Source: Limnoperna fortunei
Lineage: Eukaryota; Mollusca; Bivalvia; Mytilida; Modiolidae
Reading direction: 5' to 3'
Assembly (NCBI GenBank): GCA_944474755.1
Contig: OX104123.1
Coordinates: 64,473,898-64,537,897, forward strand
DNA: 64,000 nt
Shown here: positions 1 through 12,530 of the stretch, piece by piece
Numbering within the stretch: the first letter of the stretch is position 1
Layout of the letters: the number at the start of each line of letters is the position of its first letter
Translations under genes and position numbers: made by a program
The notes under the pieces: generated by a model
What the model saw: the letters and a program-made list of their open reading frames with translations, nothing else
Database searches by the model: none
What the model was told of the DNA's origin: nothing

Positions 1-3000
1 TGATTACAATTTCAAGTACCTCTCCAGGATTAAACCATGTAGTTTTAGTAATTGTTATGGTAAGTTTTATGTTACATTAAACAAAATCTAACATAACAAA
101 TTTAAAGTGATTAGTAGACTTAATAATATAACTTCACATAATTGACATTCAGGTTTATTCTATCTGTGATTGTTTATTGCAATATAATGTTACATCAATA
201 TTTGATTACTACTTTTCTTCGTGGGCATCAAATTTCATGGTTTGGTGAAATTGACAGGTTCGTGGGTTCTTAAATTCGTTGACTGACTGTTTCCGAAAAC
301 GCAAAACAGATAAGTAATGGGAAAAAAATTATAACCGCCGAATCATTTTTACTGTTGATAATAAATATCCACATAAAAAAGGACAAAACATTTTCATAAC
401 ATGCTGTTTTTTACGCACCTGGTTACGATTGAACTCTAAAGTATTCTTTAATGGTCATGATTGTAATTTATTTTGTTATTAGAATACATAATATTAAAAA
501 AAGGTATTAATATTAGCATAAACAACACGGAAATCAATAGCTAATTATAACGGCGGTAATGTATTAATTGATTAATTGCAATTAAAAATACTTTGAGTCT
601 TTTTAATTCTCTAATTATTATTATTAGAAACATTCCTAGCTGAAGGGTCACTTGTCACTACAGGTGTTGAATAGCAATAAACAACTAGTAAAAAGGTGTA
701 ATTTAATGCCAATTTAATGCATTCGTGCCATGATCAGTATTATTACAAAACACGTTTTATATAGTGAGTCATTGATATGCACTAATGAAGTTTAAATCAA
801 CTTTATCTTTTAAATATATTATTTTGTTATTTTAATTTATGTTCAAAGGAGCAACAAAACTTATAATTCCGATAATAATGTGTTACTTTTTAACGTCGAA
901 AATGAACACGTTATATCTCCCCTTCATGACCGCAGTCAATGTTTGTTCGTGCTCTTTACACAATTCTAACATAAAACCTAGTGACATAATCATTGACTTT
1001 TTCAGTTCGTTGTTCCAAAGTGCCGATCTGTTAATGAAGTTTTATTCTGAATTTGATTTTTCGTGGTCTGAGGTCTGCACGAAAACCACGAAAATTGATA
1101 CCCCACGTTTAAAAAGTATTTTACAGTATTCTTACTTTTTGTAGAAACATCGTGCTGTGAAAATAGATGTATGAATGGTGGCACGTGTTATAAGGATAAT
1201 TATGGAGACAAGAGATGTTCATGTCTTGGTGATTGGACAGGAGCCCTGTGCACAGGTACATCAACAGCAAATTAACTTTTAAATTTAGTTATGTTAAATT
1301 ACAGTATTTTAAAACCGCACGTTGAAAACTAACGTTTGTTTAAAAAGACTAGATTGATCTTGATCGAGCAATCGATAGACTGTTGTACAAGTATTTTTTA
1401 TTTTCAATTTAAGTAAGTCCATGCTACTATGATCCATGCAACAACAATGGGATATGCAAAGTAAACGAATTTGGCCGGGCTGTGTGCTCCTGTCATGGGA
1501 ACTGGTCCGGAAATAATTGTCAGGGTATGTTAAATTGATTGATTAATGGTGTTTAACGCCCGAGCAGAAATATTTCAGCTATATTCAGGCGAGGTATGTT
1601 AAATTAAAAAACTTGTAAAACGTAATTGAAACAAATAAAACGTGAGAAGTATATACAGTGTATATATATATATATATAATAGAACAACTTTAACAAATAA
1701 CGGACTAAAATGAATAAGGATAATTTTGGTCGTATTTGTTTTTATAAATTTACCACAGGAAAGGTGCACAAATAGCTAAGTTGCAACTTCAATATGATGC
1801 AAGATTTTGTCACTTTTTAACATTTTTTTGCATTGAAGCTTCAACTAAGAAAATGGAGAACAAAATATTAACCCTTAAAATGAAAAGTATCGAGAATTTA
1901 AAAAGTCGCAGTTTTGGACTTTCAACTTCAATTAAAATTATAGGTAGAAAACCATTAAGTTGTATAAATTTGTGATTTTGAGCATCTTAAAGCTAAAAGT
2001 CCGTTTATCGTACGTTGTCTTAAGAAAATATTGATCTATTTGATTTGTTGAGAAGAGCCAAGAAATATTTATATAGTAATTTTTTATACATCAGTATAGA
2101 TACGCTTCTGTTGATTTTTTGACCTAAATATCGTAGCGAAGCACAATTTTAATATCGAATGCCTATACTGTTGCTCGTCGAACCTTAGAACAAAAATGTT
2201 CTTTCACATAGAGAGCCCTTGCAGTTCCAACGTATGTGGCAATGATGAATGTTACTACAATAATGCTGGTTTTGTAAAATGTTTTGGTAAGTAAGTAATA
2301 ATGTGAACATGTTTAAATTTCCAATTAGCAATCACACTAGAAAACTAAACAAAGTCGATCTAGCGATCACTGATACCCCCGCTTTTGTAAAATTTTTTAA
2401 GGTTTTTCGTCGACTTTGACCTTGAAATTTGATAGAATTCCCCCAAAATCAATAGGCTTCTTACCAACATGATATATCACAGTTTTACTCAAATCGGATG
2501 CAAACATTTTGAATTATTGTCAGGAAATGTTTTTTCTAACAATTTATAGTTTTTAACGGACTGCGACCTAGAAGTTTGCCGGATTTCACCCACAATCGAT
2601 ATGCTTCTTTTTAACCTGATATATTACAATATCCCAAAGTTTCATTCAAATCCTTAAGTTGCATCAAAATCGGATGCAAACGTGTTGAGTTATTGTCCGG
2701 AAAGAACGATTTTGTTACAATTCCTACAGTTTTTCGTGTACTGCGACCTTGAAATTTTTACGGATTGCCCCCAAAATCAATAGAATTCTTACCATCCTGA
2801 TGTATAACAAAATCCCAAAGTTTCATTCAAATCGGATGTAAACTTTTTGAATTATCATCCGGAAACCAAATGTGGACGGTCGAACGGACGGAAAGACGGA
2901 CGGACATGAGAACCACTATATACTCCCGACTCTGACGAGCGGGGGATATAACAACTATCTTAGTTCGTGGTCTTTACTTCATTGACCTTTAGAAAATTAT

Positions 3001-4868
3001 TTTGGTTCATAATGCATAAAACATCGAACAGAAACCCAATGATTACCCAATTTTACACACCGTCATTAATTCGTCAGTTTATAAATTTAAGACTTGTTTA
3101 ATATCGAACGCACGTATTAAACATTTGGGTATTTTTCTAAAGATGTTTTCTACATTTTACTATGAAACACTATCAATCACTTTAACACATAAAACACATT
3201 CAAATACACTGTCAATAATGTTTAAGTGAGACCTGTAATTTTTACATTATTGTGAATAAATTGTTTATTTAATCGTCCTAAATTTAAATTAAAGTTGTAC
3301 ATACTGATTTATTTATTAGATTCAAAAGATAAGATGGAGGAAACATGCTGTTCTCCAGGTGTTGTTGCTGGGGTGACAGTAGCATGTGTTTCACTGGTTT
3401 GTCTTGGGTTTGTTATAGTTTTTGTGGCAAAAAAGCGCGGTCCTACCTTGTGTAAGTTATTTGTTGTAAGAGAATGCTTAATACATATAATTTTAATTAT
3501 CTACTTTATGAAGATTGAATAATTTTTTAAATAAGTGTAATGACAGATCAATATTATGTTTAATCTATTACTTATCAAATATTCGATAAACAACAAATGT
3601 CTCCCGATATACAATACACATTTAAGCATTTGCTCAAACAAGAATGAAAGGAGCTAAACATGTCTTAAAATGTTATTGAAACGGTTTAGGATGTAAATTT
3701 ATTTTTAACTGATTTATTCCATATTTTTTAACACATGATAAGATTTTGAATAATGCTTGATAGTTGTATAATATATGCATGTAATTTTTCAGGCAAACCG
3801 CAAAAGAGTTCGCAGTAAGTTTTTCATTCTTTATATTAAACAGTTTTCAGCACACGACACTTATATTAATTCTTTTAAACGGATTATATTCTACTGTAGT
3901 ATATATGATACTGATTGTGAGGATGTGAACTTAATTCTCAGAAAAAATAATTATCTTTATTATTCATTTAGGAAGGAACCATCATCTCTCATTGGTTGAT
4001 TGATTTGATTAATGGTGTTTAACGCCCGAGCAGCAATATTTCAGCTATATTCAGGCGATGAACATGAAATGATGATGAATGAAAATGGGATGGGACACAA
4101 GGAAAAATAGGGGTAATGGATTTTAGATTGCCACTGTCAAATGGGAGGATGGATAGGGTCGGGCAATTCAGCCTCCTGTAGCGGGATCAAAATCCCTACT
4201 CATAGCGAATACTACAGCAGTGTTCTTTAACGTGCGAGGAACGTGGCATATATCCAAACACTGTACAATAATATGGTTTGCGGTCAGGTTTTCCGTATTA
4301 TGGCCTGACAACCCCAGCTTGCCAGGGGTACCCCATTCAACCACCTGGGGCACACATCCCAGTCGGTCTTAAGGCAAACCGACCTGACACGCCGGTCAGG
4401 GTACTGGGCGCTATTTAGTCGCCTTTTACGACAAGCAAGCGCGACTGCGGCCTATTCTTTTAGCCACCCGGATCCCGCAAGGGGCTCTCTCATTGGAATC
4501 ATCATAACTGTTTGTTCCCATGATATTTTTTCTAAAACACTATGAATTGGTGCAAGGTTGACATAAACTAGAATGTGAACGTAAACCAAAATAAGTCAGT
4601 GGTGGGGTTTTAGGTCTGATCAAAGTTTTATCTCTTTATAAATTTAATTAACTATAGCACATATTAAATTTCGAAGGCTTTCATACAATAATAAATGGGT
4701 GGTAATTTGCACGTATTACTAAGCATAATGAAAACATTTAGATATAACTTATTTCTTTTTTACAGAGAGGAAATATACGAGGCTACACACCAAGGTTGCA
4801 ATCCTGTGTATGACACCTTGCAATCAGAACATTCAACTGACAGTCGCCAAGTCATGTCAAGTCATTAG
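1..4868 (+). CDS. EGF-repeat single-pass membrane receptor, 3' part (7 exons, 5' end outside window)
   Basis: Seven exons join in frame: 1-59, 1145-1255, 1414-1524, 2212-2286, 3320-3451, 3793-3814 and 4766-4868 (stop TAG 4866-4868), giving about 203 residues. The first five junctions are phase 1, the usual arrangement for extracellular modules; the last two are phase 2. All use GT donors and AG acceptors. Exons 2 and 3 are each 111 nt and encode EGF-like modules (for example NGGTC...CSCLGDWTGALC). Exon 4 encodes a short four-cysteine module. Exon 5 has a hydrophobic membrane segment (GVVAGVTVACVSLVCLGFVI) followed by KKR, so the N-terminal side is extracellular. The tail contains CNPVYDTL, which holds both an NPxY motif and a YxxL motif, suggesting PTB-domain binding or endocytic sorting. 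A cell-surface receptor or adhesion role is inferred; no named orthologue is recognised. Introns carry a MITE, a SINE tail, a long repeat and a full SINE. Confidence 0.82.
215..1110. mobile_element. non-autonomous DNA transposon with pogo-like ends
   Basis: The left end (about 215-241) reads TTCGTGGGCATCAAATTTC and the right end (about 1079-1107) is the inverted form, ending in GATACCCCACG. The same termini bound the pogo-like transposase gene at 56600-59505, so this looks like an internally deleted or unrelated-core derivative. No transposase coding is seen inside. It lies in the intron between the first two receptor exons. The exact boundary and TA duplication are not certain. Confidence 0.55.
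1537..1592 (-). mobile_element. 5'-truncated SINE tail inserted at a splice donor
   Basis: These 56 bases are the reverse complement of the 3' tail of the SINE seen complete at 3996-4485 (CAATC tract, GCCCGAGCAG, AGCTATATTCAGGCG). They are flanked by a perfect 13-bp direct repeat, GGTATGTTAAATT, at 1524-1536 and 1593-1605. The duplication contains the donor site of the receptor exon ending at 1524, so the donor now exists twice. Confidence 0.85.
1661..1678. repeat. (TA)n microsatellite
   Basis: Nine TA dinucleotides in a row within an intron of the receptor gene. Confidence 0.9.
2345..2955 (+). repeat. interspersed repeat X with internal units
   Basis: Shares its start (ACAAAGTCGATCTAGCGATC, then ACTGATACCCCCGC) with 29641 and its end (ACGGACGGACATGAG...CACTATATA) with 30000-30045 and, inverted, 63430-63725. 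The body holds three diverged units of about 160-175 bp, each with GACCTTGAAATTTGA, CCCCAAAATCAATAG and TTCAAATCGGATG. CCCCCGCT near the start and AGCGGGGG near the end form an inverted pair. No coding potential is seen; class unknown. Confidence 0.75.
3996..4485 (-). mobile_element. SINE family A, full length
   Basis: About 490 bp, with the 3' tail at the low-coordinate end and the 5' end (GCCCCTTGCGGGATCCGGG on the minus strand) at 4485. A perfect 11-bp TSD, TCTCTCATTGG, flanks it at 3985-3995 and 4486-4496. It lies in the last intron of the receptor gene. Other copies are at 22230, 49957 and 59679. Confidence 0.9.
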
Positions 4869-5108
4869 AAATACCAGACAATCCCACAAATAGGAAAATG
4901 TACAAAAAAAACCTATAATGCGGATTTTACTATCATTTTCATCATGTTTGTTTACAATAGCCAAAAACATATTACACCTAATAACTCTAATGTAATGTCA
5001 ATAATGTATTCACATATCTGCATGTATCATGTAAATGTATAAATTCACTGTATACATCATTGGATAATATCATTTAACGAAGTGTTAACTTGTTAGCAGG
5101 AGAAATAT

Positions 5109-5275
5109 CTATATCTATATAGCACATTTGGCCGAGGGGTCTAGACCGCCGATTTGGTGCCACAGTGTCACAACGGGGTGAGTTCGAATCCCGCTGAGGG
5201 TAAACTAAAATTTGACAGTGTTAAAAATCTAGTTCTAACAGGGTTAGGCTTAATTTGTAGACGTATATATATAAA
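5109..5275 (+). mobile_element. tRNA-headed SINE-like repeat, copy 1
   Basis: A tRNA-like head starts near 5122 with an A-box-like TTGGCCGAGGGG and a B box GAGTTCGAATCCC, as in Ser/Leu-type tRNAs with a long variable arm. An unrelated body of about 90 bp follows, ending GTAGACGTATATATATA. A small perfect hairpin, CTATATCTATATAG, sits at 5109-5122. This copy lacks about 20 bases between the boxes compared with the copy at 5516, so it is unlikely to be a working tRNA gene. Confidence 0.7.
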
Positions 5276-5515
5276 TTTGGTATGTTAACCCTGTATTTCT
5301 AATGTTTCAGAAAACCGCTTGATAGATATATTATATGGTTGTCACAATACTTAGACGTTTGTATATAATTTACTTACTGTGACTGTATGACAAGTAACTT
5401 TCTAATCCTATATAATATATACAAAAATGCTGAATTAGATTACTGTCAGATTAATACGTATTGGTTACGAAAATTCCATCGTCACACGCTAGTACACATG
5501 TACTATGTCTATGAA

Positions 5516-5695
5516 GCTATATTTTAATATAGCGGATTTGGCCGAGGGGTCTAGACCGCTGTACATAGTGCAGGCAAATTGGTGCCACAGTGTCACAACG
5601 GTGTGAGTTCGAATCCCGCTGAGGGAAAACTAAAATTTGACAGTGTTAAAAATCTAATTCTAACTGTGTTGGGCTTAATTTGTAGACGTATATAT
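5516..5695 (+). mobile_element. tRNA-headed SINE-like repeat, copy 2
   Basis: Second direct copy, about 400 bp downstream of the first, with GCGGATTTGGCCGAGGGG (A box) and GAGTTCGAATCCCGC (B box) and the same 3' body. A perfect 18-bp palindrome, GCTATATTTTAATATAGC, lies at 5516-5533 directly before the head. The tRNA part resembles a Ser/Leu-type gene, but the continuing shared body argues for a SINE rather than two tRNA genes. Confidence 0.7.
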
Positions 5696-6584
5696 ATATT
5701 ATATAAAAACTAAAATTAAAAAACGTGTTGGCTCTTTGTAACACGTACAAAAACATATCTTTCTAATAGTCAAAAACGTTTCCAGTGGCAGTCCTAATTT
5801 GTAATTTATTAGTTAATCTCTTTCTCCCATTGGTTTTAATTGTTTGTTAACTAATATATCTGAAAAATGTTAGCTGCACGCTAATCAAACATTCAATCAA
5901 ACCGCATAGCTGCCTAGCGCGTTCCTAGGCGGACATTAGAGACTAATTTGTTTGAATACTGGTCGATAAGTAATGATTACACAGAGAATGTTCTGGAGTA
6001 AGGCTTTCAGCAGTTTTAAATCAATATGTAATTATATGTTGTCTGTTAAGAAGTGTGTCACATGTTACGCGTGTGAAGGTTGCTAGCCAACTAAAGTGAT
6101 CGCCGATTTATTTCAAGACATGATAAACGGCAGTGATGTAAGTACTACAGTTAACGATGATCAGAGTAGTGAATATCAGTAGAAGTATCCTACGACTGTG
6201 TGGCCTCCTTTTGTAAAGTTCGGTTCAATCTATTAGCTTCACTGGATTCGAAGCTCTATACTAGTAGCAAATTGTATACACAGAACTGTGAAACTTTGGA
6301 AACAAAATGAAGATTTTCGACCTTTATTAAAGACTTGCCTTGACATGGAAAGAGTTTTACAGCTTGCTTATCAATTTTTATGCTTAACAGTTTAAACAAG
6401 TGTTCAATGTTAATCTTTTATCCAAAATTACCTATAACTACGAGATATGTTATTGTCCATGTTTATGTTGATTTCAAGCAATGCTGTATAAAAAAGTAAT
6501 GTTTGTTTACCAATATGGTTTCCAGTGTTATAGAGTACACTTGTATATAATATGAAATATTTTACACCTAAGTGTTTATATTTC

Positions 6585-8566
6585 AAGATCTAATTATGAC
6601 CTCTAAACTTTATGATTGGCAACCATTATGCATTAAACAAAACATGTTCCTTGATGCCTCTAAAAATATGGGGTTGAAAGGTAGACTTCCTACCTTTATC
6701 TCAAACTTTTTATCTGACAGAAAATTTAAAGTTAGGGTCAATTCTACGTTTTGTACAGGAAATGGGTGTTCCCCAGGGCAGAATCCTTTCTGTCACTTTA
6801 TTTATTTATGGAGAATGGTTTTAAATTCTCCACTGCAAAAACTGTTGGGATGCATTTTTGTAATTTTTGTAATAAACGTAAGATGCATCCTGATCCTGAA
6901 TTAAAATTATATAATAATCCTATCAAAATTGTAAAAGAAACTACTTTTCTTGGTCTCGTATTTGATTCAAGGCTAACCTTTCTTCCCCATATCAAAATGT
7001 AAAAAAAAAAAATGCCTAAAGGCATTAGATATTTTAAAAGGCGATTCCAGCACCGAATGGGGTACTAAATGTGATGTTTTACTCAATCAAATATATAGAT
7101 CGGTGGTTCGATCGAAATTGGACTACGGTTGTTTTATTTATGGTTCTGCTCGCAAGTCATATGTCAAAATCCTTGATACTATACATCATCAAGGATTGCG
7201 ACTATGCCTTGAAGCTTTAAGAACCACACCTGTTGAGAGTTTATATGTAGAAGCAGGCGAGCCTTCTTTGTATCAAAGAAGAATAAAGCTCGCTTTGCAA
7301 TATGCAACCAAATTAAAGGCATATCCTGGCAACCCCGCCCACGACTGTGTTTTCAAACCTCTTTATCAAAACATTTTCGAAAAACATCCAAACAAAATTA
7401 AATCTTATTTGGAAAATTCTGGAATAAATTTAGATGAAATTGCTGCAATCGAAATTCCGCATAATCCCCCGTGGTTAAACCCCAAACCGATATTTATTTA
7501 TGATCTAAGAAAACATAAAAAGTCCGACACAAACCATTAAATAATACAACAACATTATGCAGAAATTAACTCTTGTTACCCTGACTATAGTACTATTTAC
7601 ACAGACGGGTCAAAAGACTGTGATAAAGTCGCCTCGGCCGCTGTCTTCGGAGAGCGTGTTGAAACTCGCCGCCTTCCGTCTGCCTCATCTGTATTTATAG
7701 CAGAGGCGCAAGCTATTCTCTTGCGATGAAAATAGTTGCTTCGTCAGACGAATGCAAATTTATTGTCTGCTTCGATTCCCTGTCTTGTCTACTGGCTATT
7801 GAAAATTTCAAAATTAAAAATCCTTACATTTTAAAAATTATTCAAATCTACAAATCTCTTGTTGCTTTGGGAAAAGAGATTATCTTCTTCTGGATTCCCA
7901 GTCATGTCGGAATCCACGGAAACACAGTCGTGGATCAGGAGGCTAAAATTCCATTAAAGGATACCATCATTAACTGTAATATTCCGATTTTAAAGCGTTG
8001 ATTTTTAAATGTATTTCTAATTTGTGGCAGAGTGTTTGGGATCTCCAAGTTCATAATAAACTTCATGAGATCCAGCCACTACTGCACACAAATAATTTAC
8101 AATATTTTAGAGGTCGAAGAGACCAAGTTGTTTTAACAAGATGTCGTCTTGGTCATACCAGGACGACAAATAATTATATTTTAAACAATGAGCCACAACC
8201 CGAATGTGTGCCATGCAACAGTCCATACACCATTAAGCATGTCTTGATGGACTGTGTGGACGTGGCCCACATTCGGGAACGTTTCTGTAGTGCAGATACG
8301 TATTTTAATTTATTTAAAACTGTCGTAGGCGACACAATTTTAAAGTTCTTAAAGGAAATTAATTTTTTTAATAAAATTTAATTTCACTATTAATTGTGAT
8401 ACTTCATATTTTTTATTGTTTGAACTGCCATTTTTATCTGTGTATATTCTCATATTATTGTATGAGATCACGTTTTAGTATAAGAAGGAGGCATGACGTT
8501 CTACTAATTTAAAATTATGGTTTTCACGTCCTGAATATAGCTGAAATATTGCTTTCTGGACGATGA
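6585..8566 (+). pseudogene. non-LTR retrotransposon copy A: RT remnant, RNase H, 3' UTR
   Basis: Truncated copy of a LINE with a C-terminal RNase H domain (I-like group, where this domain is usual). Reverse-transcriptase sequence (MGLKGRLPTFISNFLSDRKF) breaks off near 6790 and jumps to a later part (NGFKFSTAKT), so the catalytic palm is deleted. The thumb-side region follows (7103-7540), then the RNase H start IYTDGSK near 7595, FFWIPSHVGIHGNTVVD near 7885-7940, and a C-terminal part (RRDQVVLTRCRLGHTRTT) to 8381. Several frame breaks separate these blocks. The 3' UTR ends about 8519-8566 in CACGTCCTGAATATAGCTGA, the tail shared with the SINEs. It cannot encode active enzyme. Confidence 0.88.
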
Positions 8567-10448
8567 AATTAGTCTTACTATTAAATTTAGCAACCTCGAG
8601 CACAAGAAGCATTGATATTATTAACACAATCTTTTCTGAGCAAAACAATTCATGATTATGATTGCTCTATATGTTTGGTTTTATGAATGAACAACAATAA
8701 GCGATGACCACAAAAAATAATTTTTTACTTCTTATAATTTATTCCTACCTTACATCCTTCATATCCTCCGATGGACACTTCACAAACCCATATACCCGGT
8801 TGTGCTACTCGTTAGTAGCGCAATAATAAGAAAGATATTTTTGGTAATTGGTTTGTTCTATATATAGAAAAATAAAATCTTGCCAGCTTTACGGAAAAGG
8901 TATGTAAAATGATTACAAGATGCATATGAATACCTACAATTCAGATGGCATCTCAGATAAACTGGCATCATTCAAGGTACATGCGGACTCACGATTTAGA
9001 AGACCGGATTTCTAATTGAATACTTTAAAGTGATTTCACAAATTCATTACAAGATATTTTTTGCTATTTTTGTAGACTCCTATTTTATTATAATAAGAGA
9101 CCAATACATCGGTAGACATTTTTGTTTCGTCCCTACGATCCCAATCGTTTCTGTTTGGTTTAAAGTACGAAAAACTAAGATAATTATGTCCGTAAATGGA
9201 AATAAGTATGCAGACAAATTTTACAACTATATTGCTATATTGATGCAACTTTCTTTAGTTATAAAATGTTTTTTCTGGCATCCCCCCAGAAAAAAGCCTT
9301 CTTAACACATTTTCCCTGGCTTCAATGCGCTTGCGTGAAAACAATAATCGTCAGTTATCTGACTACCTACAACAGGTTACTACATTTGGAATATAATATA
9401 CTATATATAAATAAACTAATACATCAGTTCTATTTACTCGCAATGAAGCAGACATGGAGTTATAGGAAAATCTACTTTAAACCTGACTGAGAATATTATT
9501 TTGACAGCTTACTATCTTACAACTGTCCAATTCATACATATGTCACGACTTGTAGCCGTTAAACCAATTATGATATTATTCTAATCTGCAAAAGTTTATG
9601 TTGTTTAAAAAGGTTACATTGATCTTACCTCATTGTGCAGCTTATGTCGAAATCCGTTGCGTTTGTACTAATCCATTACATCTCAATTATACTACTCCTA
9701 GTCCTTGTTGATTAAACGTGTTATAGCAATTTTTAAACATCATTTATAGACTTACACTCATGCTTGATTTCCCAACACAAACAGGTGATGTCCCACATTC
9801 ATGTTACACTAAATACACACTTTTTTTAAAGAGCACACTTAAGAAACGTTGTCACACAATTCCGGCATAAAAATAGTTGAAAATCGGACACGTTGTGATT
9901 CAGTGCCTATGGAATTTTCCTGTCCTTCCAAAGACGTCAACATTAACTACAAATGTTCTTTCAGTTAAACATAACATGAAGTACACAAACACACATTCAA
10001 CGTTGCGACGCGTCCGCGCTAAAAATACTCTAGTCTAATGTAAATTTAGGTCGAGTTTAAGCGCCGTTGAAAGTCATTTATGATTTATTGACTCTATCCG
10101 AGGCGACTAGTAAAAATATGCCTAAAGTATAAAATAACTTCAAAACAGAGGTGAATCGTAGAGAATATAGACGTAGTAAATGTGCACTTGCATGTGTCGA
10201 TGGAATTTTCGTTATTTATATTATTCTGACAGTAATTTAACTCGGCATTTTGTATACATCATATAGGATGACAAAGTTACTACAATGAAACATAAAATGC
10301 CATCGAATGAAATAAGATTTTCTGTATTTTATCCCCAGCCGATTGATAGGGGTATACTCCATTGTCCGTGTGTCAGCAAAAAAGGCATGGGAATAAAAAC
10401 ACACAAAACAAAGAAACACATAAACACAACAAAAAAAACTAAACAATC
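8567..10448. other. intergenic, no recognised feature
   Basis: A+T-rich sequence with only short reading frames lacking family resemblance. Nothing recognised on either strand. Confidence 0.5.
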
Positions 10449-12530
10449 AAAAAGATTGATTGCTGTTTAACGTCCAGCAAGCAATATTTACATAAATTGA
10501 TAACGTTTAGAAAGAAAACATAAACATCCCTGAGAAAATATAGTAAAACTAATCTCACACAATAGTATGAGGTATATACAAAAACTAAAGTGATTAAAAT
10601 CATAAAATAACAACATAGTTATGGTATTAGATTATATTTTATTATGCAAATTAATTTCCTTTAAAAACTGTAGAATTTTGTCGCTAGCGACAGTTGTAAA
10701 CAAATTAAAGTAAGAATCCTAAGAATCCACAGTATAAAAACGTTCCCGAATGTGGGCCGCGTCAACCCAGTCCATCAAGACATGCTTGATTGTATACGGA
10801 CTGTTACATGGATCATACTCGGGCCGCAGTTCACCATTTAAAATATTATTATGTGTCGTCCTGGTATGGCCAAGACGACACCTTACTAAAACTACTTGGT
10901 CCCTACGACCTCCATATGATTTAAAATTATTTGGGTGCAGAAGTGGTTGGATCTCATGAAGTTTTTTATGGACTTCTAGATCCCAACCACTCTGCCTAGT
11001 ATTTAAAATATATTTTAGAATAAAGGATTTAAAATCAGTAAAAGGTATTTTACAATTACCGATGTAATTATTTAAGGCATTCTTAGCTTCCCTGTCGACG
11101 GCTGTGTTTCCATAAATTCCCACATTACTTGGAATCCAGAAGAACACAACCTCTTTACCTAAAGTTGTCAGCGATTGATAAATTTGAATTATTTTTAAAA
11201 TAAATGGATTTCTAATTTTTTAATTGCCTGAAGAAATGACAAAGAATCGGAGCAGATAATAAATTTACTCTCATCTGACGAAACAATAATTTTTAGTGCA
11301 GGAAGGATAGCTTGCGCTCAAGCACTAAATTCACAAGAAGCGGAAGGAAGACGGCGAGTTTCAACACGCTCTACAAAGACAGCGGTCGATGCAACTTTAT
11401 TGCCCTATTTTGATCCATCTGTATAAATTGCAGAATGGTCAGGATAGTGAGATTTTATTTCTGCAAAGTGTTGTTGAATAATTAAAGGGTTTGTGTCAGA
11501 CTTTTCTAAGTAATTTTAATTCGAGATCAGGATGCATCTTTCGTTTATTACAAAAATGCATCCAATCGGTTTTTGCAGTGGAGAATTTAAAACCATTCTT
11601 CATTGCCCATTTCTCTATTCTATTTAAACATAATTGCAGTTGACGTTCAATATTATTCATGTTTTTTCCTCAGTAACATATGAGGAAGTCAATATTATCT
11701 TTTAAAACTTGAGCAAGGCTATTAATTTTGATACTAAATAAGGTGACATAAAGGATGCTTCCCTGGGGAACACAAATTTCCTGTTCAAAAGGGTCAGACA
11801 AAGTAGAATTTAACTTAAAATTCTCTGTCCGATAAAAAGTTTGACATAAAGGTAGTAAGTCTACCTTTCAATCCCATATCAAAAAGACAAACATTCCATA
11901 TTTCCAGGTGGTGTCATATGCTTTTTCTATATCGAAAAAGATAGACACAACATGTTCATTTTTGGAAAAGGTGTTTCGAATATACGTTTCGAAACGTACA
12001 AGATGATCTAGGGAACTTGTCTGAATCCACATTGAATATTTAAGATTAGTTTGTTCGTTTTACAACCTTTCTATGGATTTACAAGACAGCTTGTGGGGGC
12101 TATAGTTGGACGCTTCCGAGTGATCTTTTCCTGGCTTGGAAATAGGCACAAATATTGTTAAGAAGATTCAGAAGGCATTGGAGAGAAGATTGTGGCAGAT
12201 GTTTCAGAAGTTGATAATGGATGTCATCTGGACCACATGCTGTATCGTGAGATTTGTTCAAAGAAGTTTTTAGCTGTCAAAGAAAAAGGTATATTGTAAT
12301 CTTCTAGTTTTTTACGCCTCTATAAAGCTGAGGAAGCTTTGCCTTCAGCCACCGCCTTCTTTGCAAATCCTGTAAGAAAGCCGTCTATCAAATGGTATAT
12401 ACATTTCGCAGATCAGTTTGAAGGAAAATAATGTAAAAGACAAGCTTAAATGAGAAGGATTTACAAAGGGCACGACGTGACATACCGATTCATCGAAGTC
12501 AGGGCTAACTCGATTTCCCTCTAGAAAAAG
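10449..12530 (-). pseudogene. non-LTR retrotransposon copy B, longest RT region
   Basis: Minus-strand copy of the same LINE. In its own direction it has upstream sequence also found at 52010-52225, then RT motifs: TACGPDDIHYQLLKHLP (about 12250-12190), FFDIEKAYDTTWKYG (about 11940-11895), VPQGSILYVTLFSIKINS (about 11770-11715), then NIDFLICY where the catalytic YxDD should be. RNase H begins with YTDGSK near 11420 and continues through FFWIPSNVGIYGNTAVD (about 11147-11095) to the conserved C-terminus. The 3' tail with CGTTAAACAGCAATCAATC ends at 10449. Frameshifts, stops and the altered catalytic motif show it is dead. Confidence 0.87.

Larger units (their letters stand above)
4869..6584. other. 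intergenic, downstream of the receptor gene
   Basis: Presumed 3' UTR of the receptor gene followed by intergenic sequence. It contains the two tRNA-headed repeats; nothing else was recognised. No clear AATAAA signal was found close after the stop at 4868. Confidence 0.5.

Noticed and set aside
4168..4353. Small proteins in SINE copies (also at 22337, 50052 and 59787)
   Set aside because: The similar peptides are shadows of the same SINE sequence, not selected coding regions.
5122..5215. Functional tRNA-Ser or tRNA-Leu gene
   Set aside because: Copy 1 has a deletion between the boxes and both copies share a longer body, as in a SINE; no terminator run directly follows the head.
7103..8381. 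Live RNase H or RT genes
   Set aside because: Frame breaks and deletion of the RT palm show retrotransposon remnants.
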